In this document: positions 1 through 3,676 of the stretch, one piece after another
How the letters are laid out: each line of letters starts with the position of its first letter
How positions within the stretch are numbered: position 1 is the first letter of the stretch
Source: Gammaproteobacteria bacterium
GTDB lineage: Bacteria > Pseudomonadota > Gammaproteobacteria > UBA9339
Length of the DNA: 5,463 bases
Assembly (NCBI GenBank): GCA_018814965.1
Contig: JAHIYS010000177.1
Span: forward strand, 1-5,463
Direction: 5' to 3'
Notes under the pieces: model-generated
Seen by the model: only the letters and a program-made list of their open reading frames with translations
The model's database searches: none
What the model was told of the DNA's origin: nothing
Position numbers and translations under genes: made by a program

Positions 1-22
1 TATTCTGGATAATGCTTTTGCT

Positions 23-46
23 GTTATTGCGAGTAATCCAGATGAC
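23..46. repeat. Degraded copy of the ATTGCGAG/CAATCCAG palindromic repeat
   Basis: The stretch reads GTTATTGCGAG directly joined to TAATCCAG and then ATGAC. It therefore has the two ends of the repeat arm seen in the elements to its right (GTCATTGCGAG and CAATCCAG), but the roughly 16-base middle is missing. It looks like an internal-deletion derivative. A CTGGAT at 5-10 may belong to a further fragment running towards the left window edge. No coding sequence is supported here. Confidence 0.55.
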
Positions 47-57
47 AGCAATTTTTT

Positions 58-181
58 GTCATTGCGAGGAGCGAAGCGACGAAGCAATCTAGGGCGGATA
101 GAATGTTTTATAGTTTTAGAGCATTATTTATTATTTTTCTGGATTGCCGCGCCAAGCAAACAACGCTTAGCTCGCAATGAC
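58..181. repeat. Palindromic interspersed repeat element, copy A (124 bp)
   Basis: The left arm (58-92) starts GTCATTGCGAGGAGCGAAGC and ends CAATCTAG. The right arm (139-181) starts CTGGATTGCCGCGCC and ends CTCGCAATGAC. The reverse complement of the right arm shares the first 11 bases and, apart from one base, the last 8 bases of the left arm, so the element can fold into a long imperfect hairpin. The AT-rich core (93-138) is unlike the core of copy B. The left-arm sequence is a widespread intergenic repeat type in Legionellales and Rickettsiales-like genomes (general knowledge). No transposase is encoded, so any mobility would need to be supplied in trans. An open frame of about 100 codons crosses this region, but it merely reads through the repeats and is not a gene. 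Confidence 0.85.
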
Positions 182-192
182 CGCAGTTTTTT

Positions 193-228
193 GTTATTGC
201 AAGGAGCGAGCGAGTTAGCAGCTCAAAT
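193..228. repeat. Degenerate single arm of the same palindromic repeat
   Basis: The sequence begins GTTATTGCAAGGAGCGA and carries AGCA and CAAATC at the positions where the intact left arm has AGCAATC. It aligns to the left arms at 58-92 and 233-267 with several substitutions, and no matching right arm is attached. It sits between the two intact elements, so the region reads as a nest of successive insertions or duplications of different ages. Confidence 0.5.
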
Positions 229-232
229 CTTC

Positions 233-372
233 GTCATTGCGAGGAGCGAAGCGACGAAGCAATCCAGTAAGGATAAAAATAGTTTATGTTTTTGTGTGGC
301 ACCTAAAACAGAGAGGGTTTTGTATTTTTCTGGATTGTCGCGCCAAGCAAACAACGCTTAGCTCGCAATGAC
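233..372. repeat. Palindromic interspersed repeat element, copy B (140 bp)
   Basis: The left arm (233-267) matches that of copy A in 34 of 35 bases (CAATCCAG against CAATCTAG). The right arm (330-372) matches in 42 of 43 bases (GGATTGTCG against GGATTGCCG). The cores, 268-329 here and 93-138 in copy A, share little beyond a T-rich end before CTGGATTG, and differ in length (62 against 46 bases). Both copies have the same orientation, and a full hairpin is possible. The element ends about 60 bases before the shikimate kinase start, so it lies just upstream of that gene's likely promoter. Confidence 0.85.
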
Positions 373-382
373 AAAAATACAG

Positions 383-411
383 TTTACTTTGTTGCTTATG
401 TTCCCTGTAAT
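383..411 (+). promoter_or_regulatory. Possible sigma70 promoter for the shikimate kinase gene
   Basis: TTTACT (383-388) and TGTAAT (406-411) are separated by 17 bases. They match the -35 and -10 consensus at 4 of 6 and 5 of 6 positions. Transcription would start near 418, leaving a leader of under 20 bases before ATG 435. An alternative -10, GATAAT (424-429), has no good -35 partner. No clear Shine-Dalgarno sequence lies before the ATG, which fits a very short leader. The region is AT-rich, so a chance match is quite possible. Confidence 0.3.
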
Positions 412-434
412 GATGTGCAAGTAGATAATTAACT

Positions 435-974
435 ATGCGAAATTTTATAAACATCGTTCTAATTGGTCCTATGGGTGCTGGAAAAACCAGTATGGGAAAA
501 GCGCTTGCCAGAAAGATTGGCTGGACTTTTTATGATTCTGACCAGGTTGTTGAAGAGATTGCTGGCGTAGATCTGTTATGGATATATGATCTAGAGGGTG
601 AGGAAGGTTTTCATCGACGGGAACAAAAAGTGATCTCCGATCTGATGCAAAAGCGTAATATTGTGCTTGCAACAGGTGGTAGTACAGTAGCGGTCCCTGA
701 AAATAGGGATGCTCTTGTGGAGGGTGGTTTGATAATATACTTAAGCACTTCTTTAGATGATCAGTTGATTCGTACGGGGTATAGCAAAAAACGTCCATTA
801 TCTCCTGAGCTTGAGGAGCGAAGGGGTATTTTAAAGCGGTTGCATGAACAGTATGTGCCTCTTTATGAGGACCTGTCAGATATTTCCTATAATACCGATA
901 ATAAACCTACTCGGGTTGCTGTATCAGATTTAGTTAACTTAATTCGTGAAAAAAATACCTCTATTCAAATTTAG
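435..974 (+). CDS. aroK: Shikimate kinase (AroK family), with atypical substrate-binding residues
   Basis: A 179-residue P-loop kinase of the usual AroK length. Family members phosphorylate shikimate at the 3-hydroxyl with ATP in the cytoplasm, a step of chorismate and aromatic amino acid synthesis. Visible motifs are Walker A GPMGAGKT (residues 11-18), FYDSD (32-36) with the shikimate-contacting Asp36, DLEGEEGF (52-59), IVLATGG (76-82), the lid KKRPL (118-122) and PLYEDL (142-147). Compared with typical AroK proteins, three positions are changed: FRxRE reads FHRRE (His60 in place of the shikimate-carboxylate Arg, Arg58 in Mycobacterium tuberculosis numbering), GGG reads GGS (Ser83), and the Arg before xPLY is Tyr140 (Arg136 in M. 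tuberculosis). Phosphate-binding parts are intact. ATG 435 is the only sensible start, because an in-frame stop lies at 426-428 and later ATGs would damage the P-loop strand. The Shine-Dalgarno is weak. No aroB follows; the next gene is convergent. It could be a functional divergent AroK, a paralogue with another substrate, or a decaying copy. Confidence 0.9.
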   Translation: MRNFINIVLIGPMGAGKTSMGKALARKIGWTFYDSDQVVEEIAGVDLLWIYDLEGEEGFHRREQKVISDLMQKRNIVLATGGSTVAVPENRDALVEGGLIIYLSTSLDDQLIRTGYSKKRPLSPELEERRGILKRLHEQYVPLYEDLSDISYNTDNKPTRVAVSDLVNLIREKNTSIQI

Positions 975-1005
975 GACTATCTTTTTATTCAGATTATACT
1001 TATTC

Positions 1006-3201
1006 CTATGGTGTCCCGGCAATATAGTGATCATATTGTAAGCTCAATGAAGTAGCAATAGTAAGATCTCTAACATCACCATTTATGTTAGATCCACCAA
1101 CATCGGTCCACGTATTATTTGTTTCAGCCCACCATGCAATACGATTGCCTGGGGAGGTAAATGCTCCTCCAACATAAAAATGTAAATCATCATACCTAAG
1201 TATTGAGTATACGGAGTCATTGGTTCCAGTGCTTAAAGATAACCATGAGCCATCATACTTGGCAACATGATTTTCAGTGGTAGTAAAACTACCCCCAATA
1301 AAAACTTTGCTTAGTACTTTTATTATGGAAAAAATATTATTGTTCCATGTTCCACCCAATTTCACCCAGCCAGGCCCAGTAACCCAGCTGCCAACAAAGT
1401 CCGTTCCAGTTGCAATAGCATTTGAACTTGGATCTTTTGTTATTTTGAAAATTGTAGCGGTTGGTTGTGCGCCAGTGCTCATCCGATAAAAAGGAACTGT
1501 AGTAGAGGAGTTAATATCATAAGCCATAACATAGCTTTGACCATCGGCTGGAAGTATAAAATTTCCGCCAATATAAATAAAATCACCGCCCCCAAAATAC
1601 ATTGAATATATAGTTCCAGATGTTATTTCATTTCCACCTGATTTAAGTGGAGAGCAGGTCTCATTTGAATCACATTTAATAATTCTGCTTCCAGGGGTGC
1701 TAAACGCTCCTCCAATATAAAGATACCCTTTGTTGTCGTATTCAAATGAAAAAACAGTATTATTTATATTATTGGTTCCAATTGCTGACCAGCTATTTCC
1801 ATTCCATCTGGCTACGTTGTTACCTGGAGATGTAAATATACCGCCTATATATAGATCGCTACTGCCTTTTCCTGCCATTATGGTATAAACATATCTGTTT
1901 GTTCCATTAGCCAGTGATGTCCAGGCAGACCCATTCCATTTTGCGATATAATTTCCCGGAGAAGTGAATGTTCCGCCAGCATAAAGTGCTTGATCGGTTG
2001 CAGCGTTAAAATAAGTTGTTTCGTCGAAACTGCTTGCCCCTCCAGCCCAGGATGTTTTAACATATACGTTTATCAAATCATTAGTTACATATAAATCGTT
2101 ATTGGTGCTTTGCGATTTAAACCATATCTCACAATTTGTGCCAGCAGCTATAGATCCTCCACTTATACAGTTTGAATCGGTTTTATAATAGCAGCTGGTA
2201 TCAGTTGGTGAGCAATATTTAATTTTATTATTTGCTGCCGTAGAGGAGGGGGTTACTGTGTCTAGTGTGATAGTATCAGCAAGAGTGGTATTTTCTATTT
2301 TTATGGATCTATAGCCTAAATGATAGTCAGTTGAGGTATTATTAACTGTAACTGCTATCCCATCTTTTAAAAGAACATTTGTATCATATGCGGAAACTGC
2401 AAGATTACTTCCTGTAGTGGATAATGTCCCGTAATCTCCAAGTTCGACCTCTTGGGTTTCTAAAGTAAAGGTGCAGGAATCTCCAGGAGCTATAGTTGGA
2501 TTTTCGTCTGTTTTAACGCAAGTCCCTTTATTAAGATTAACTATTCCTCCTCCTGGTTCAAATGGTACTTTCCATGTCATGTCACGGTTTTGCCAATGGA
2601 ATAATCCATTATTTTTCCAGGTAAAAGTTTTAGTATCTCCTTCTCCTGCAGCTATAATAGTACCATCTAATTTGGTTGTGCTCTCATATAGTTCCAATAT
2701 AGTTCCTGTTACGTTTATGGGTGCTGTTTTTTTCTTGTTATTGTCATAGTCATAATAGATATCAACAGAGCCATCATAAGCTTTACTTGTAGCTTTTAGT
2801 ATAATTGAGCATGTGCTATTGGCCGGGATAGAGCTGCAGTTATTTTCTACAACTATTACAAGATCATCAGCAGCGCCACCATTAAATGAAATTTCATTTA
2901 TACTTACTGCTCGTGCATAGGAATTAGTAATTTTCAATTCTTGTTGGCCGGCAATATCAGGGGCGGTAAAAAACACATCGTCAACTTTTATTTCAACATC
3001 TTCAGGAGGAATAGTGGCATCGGAATCATGTTTTACTAAAGAGGCAATTGCGGCACCAATAATCCCAAGGCCGCTTATGGTTAGTGCGACATATGTGCCA
3101 GTATTGCTCATGCCGTTATAAGCATATGATGGTGCGGTATAGGTAAGAGAGCATATGATAATGGCAGCGATAGGTCCTGTTACTAGTTTTTTCAGAATCA
3201 T
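1006..3201 (-). CDS. Exported protein with Ig-like modules and a seven-bladed Rax2-like beta-propeller
   Basis: A 731-residue protein of unknown function. Residues 1-27 form a signal peptide (MILKK, a hydrophobic core, then a PSYA cleavage site). Residues 36-56 are a second hydrophobic, glycine/alanine-rich stretch that may anchor it. Two Ig-like, choice-of-anchor-style modules follow (about 69-168 and 169-280), each with a Cys pair (122/131 and 228/243) and the pattern Cys-x-[IF]-x-L. Next comes a module with LGYRSIKIE and four cysteines (330, 337, 345, 357) ending EIWFKS. Seven repeats of the type LYIGGxFTSPGNxxAKWNG run from about 404 to the end. Such repeats resemble the Rax2-type propeller family (known family; assignment inferred). 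It is Asn/Thr/Ser-rich, as in secreted proteins. Start choice: ATG 3199-3201 has AAGGAG eight bases upstream; the preceding in-frame TTG (3202-3204) would leave only five. The gene is a tandem paralogue of the one to its right and converges with aroK. It is probably secreted or surface-bound; adhesion or ligand binding is a guess. Confidence 0.88.
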   Translation of the reverse strand: MILKKLVTGPIAAIIICSLTYTAPSYAYNGMSNTGTYVALTISGLGIIGAAIASLVKHDSDATIPPEDVEIKVDDVFFTAPDIAGQQELKITNSYARAVSINEISFNGGAADDLVIVVENNCSSIPANSTCSIILKATSKAYDGSVDIYYDYDNNKKKTAPINVTGTILELYESTTKLDGTIIAAGEGDTKTFTWKNNGLFHWQNRDMTWKVPFEPGGGIVNLNKGTCVKTDENPTIAPGDSCTFTLETQEVELGDYGTLSTTGSNLAVSAYDTNVLLKDGIAVTVNNTSTDYHLGYRSIKIENTTLADTITLDTVTPSSTAANNKIKYCSPTDTSCYYKTDSNCISGGSIAAGTNCEIWFKSQSTNNDLYVTNDLINVYVKTSWAGGASSFDETTYFNAATDQALYAGGTFTSPGNYIAKWNGSAWTSLANGTNRYVYTIMAGKGSSDLYIGGIFTSPGNNVARWNGNSWSAIGTNNINNTVFSFEYDNKGYLYIGGAFSTPGSRIIKCDSNETCSPLKSGGNEITSGTIYSMYFGGGDFIYIGGNFILPADGQSYVMAYDINSSTTVPFYRMSTGAQPTATIFKITKDPSSNAIATGTDFVGSWVTGPGWVKLGGTWNNNIFSIIKVLSKVFIGGSFTTTENHVAKYDGSWLSLSTGTNDSVYSILRYDDLHFYVGGAFTSPGNRIAWWAETNNTWTDVGGSNINGDVRDLTIATSLSLQYDHYIAGTP
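1009..1995 (-). repeat. Seven propeller-blade repeats in the C-terminal half of the first exported protein
   Basis: Blade motifs begin near residues 407 (YAGGTF), 451 (YIGGIF), 495 (YIGGAF), 543 (YIGGNF), 597 (ATGTDF), 634 (FIGGSF) and 676 (YVGGAF), spaced 36-55 residues apart. Most continue TSPGNxxAxW and then a tryptophan-containing strand before a GTN-like turn. Seven units agree with a closed seven-bladed beta-propeller. Blade 5 is degenerate: it has lost the Gly-Gly pair and the SPGN loop and keeps only VGSWVTGPGWVKLGG. Blade 3 replaces the tryptophan strand with a short loop holding two cysteines (510, 516). The fold is inferred from the repeats. Confidence 0.8.
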
Positions 3202-3209
3202 CAAAAACT

Positions 3210-3215
3210 CTCCTT
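3210..3215 (-). promoter_or_regulatory. Ribosome binding site deciding the start of the first exported protein
   Basis: On the minus strand this reads AAGGAG. It lies eight bases before the ATG at 3199-3201 and five before the in-frame TTG at 3202-3204, so the ATG is favoured. It is the strongest Shine-Dalgarno match seen next to a start codon in the window. Confidence 0.75.
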
Positions 3216-3273
3216 TTATAATGCAATCTTAAGAGCTTTATAACCCTTGGGATTGATTAAGATGTTTTACAAC

Positions 3274-3302
3274 ATAATAGTTTGTAAGTCACCACGGATC
3301 AA
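3274..3302 (-). promoter_or_regulatory. Possible sigma70 promoter for the first exported protein
   Basis: On the minus strand TTGATC (3302-3297) and TATTAT (3279-3274) are separated by exactly 17 bases, matching 4 of 6 and 5 of 6 consensus positions. A start near 3267 would give a leader of about 65 bases. That leader can form a 7-bp stem, with arms at 3226-3232 and 3257-3263 (ATCTTAA/TTAAGAT), just upstream of the ribosome binding site. A separate promoter suggests the two paralogues can be expressed independently. The AT-rich background makes chance matches common. Confidence 0.35.
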
Positions 3303-3453
3303 ATTATTATATCTTTGGATTAATTTTAAGTAAGTATTGTATCACTAGATAAAGATAATACAAAATGATGGAATTAAATTTTATAAATGTAATTTTAATT
3401 GGGAAAACGACATAAGATATGCAAAATAAACTGTCTAGCAGTAGAATTTTTTG

Positions 3454-3656
3454 CTAATGTGGCGGGTTATTGAAATCTAAAAATCTTACATCCTGGATAG
3501 CGTAGTCAAGTGTGGTCCCATTATGTCTAAAATGGAAGGCGGGGACGGTAGTGCTTAATTTAGAGGCTTTAAATGTATAAAAGGATATGGAGAGAGCTTT
3601 GATTACAACATAATGAGCTATTATTTAACCCTGTTCCAAATGAAATTGGAACAGGG
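3454..3656 (-). other. Intergenic open stretch, possible gene remnant; rest of the gap appears empty
   Basis: The gap between the two paralogues (3202-3676) holds no complete gene. On the minus strand one frame stays open for 66 codons from 3656 to a TAG at 3454-3456, with no ATG, GTG or TTG start. Its last part reads LSTTVPAFHFRHNGTT, then LDYAIQDVRFLDFNNPPH, which looks protein-like and lies in a patch richer in G+C (about 3485-3555) than the AT-rich sequence around it. I do not recognise it. It may be the broken end of a former gene, an inserted fragment, or a chance open frame. Between 3303 and 3453 I see only AT-rich sequence. Confidence 0.25.
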
Positions 3657-3660
3657 TTAA
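3625..3660 (-). terminator. Perfect 15-bp hairpin downstream of the second exported protein gene
   Basis: TTAACCCTGTTCCAA (3625-3639) and its exact reverse complement (3646-3660) flank a six-base loop. The hairpin begins 16 bases after the stop codon of the minus-strand gene ending at 3677, the usual place for a terminator. On the minus strand it is followed by AATAATAG rather than a run of T, so it is not a textbook intrinsic terminator. It may still terminate weakly or protect the 3' end of the transcript. Confidence 0.6.
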
Positions 3661-3676
3661 TAATTTGAAGATCAAC

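Noticed and set aside
56..361. Open frame of 101 codons across the left repeat cluster
   Set aside because: It reads through both hairpin elements, its sequence is dictated by the repeats (IARSEATKQS is the translated repeat arm), and there is no ribosome binding site.
58..372. CRISPR array
   Set aside because: There are only two full units of 124 and 140 bases, with inverted arms and uneven cores, and no regular repeat-spacer pattern.
469..798. Minus-strand open frame inside aroK
   Set aside because: It is a shadow on the opposite strand of a gene with clear kinase motifs.
1277..2749. Three further open frames within the first propeller gene (plus strand 1277-1489 and 2471-2749, minus strand 1878-2063)
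   Set aside because: All lie wholly inside the 731-residue coding region in other frames and show no motif or start signal.
3202..3204. TTG as start of the first exported protein
   Set aside because: The adjacent ATG has the better spacing to AAGGAG (eight bases against five), and the signal peptide reads equally well from it.
3226..3263. Riboswitch or attenuator in the leader of the first exported protein
   Set aside because: Only a 7-bp stem (ATCTTAA/TTAAGAT) and a CCCAAGGG palindrome in its loop are visible; there is no known aptamer motif or leader peptide.
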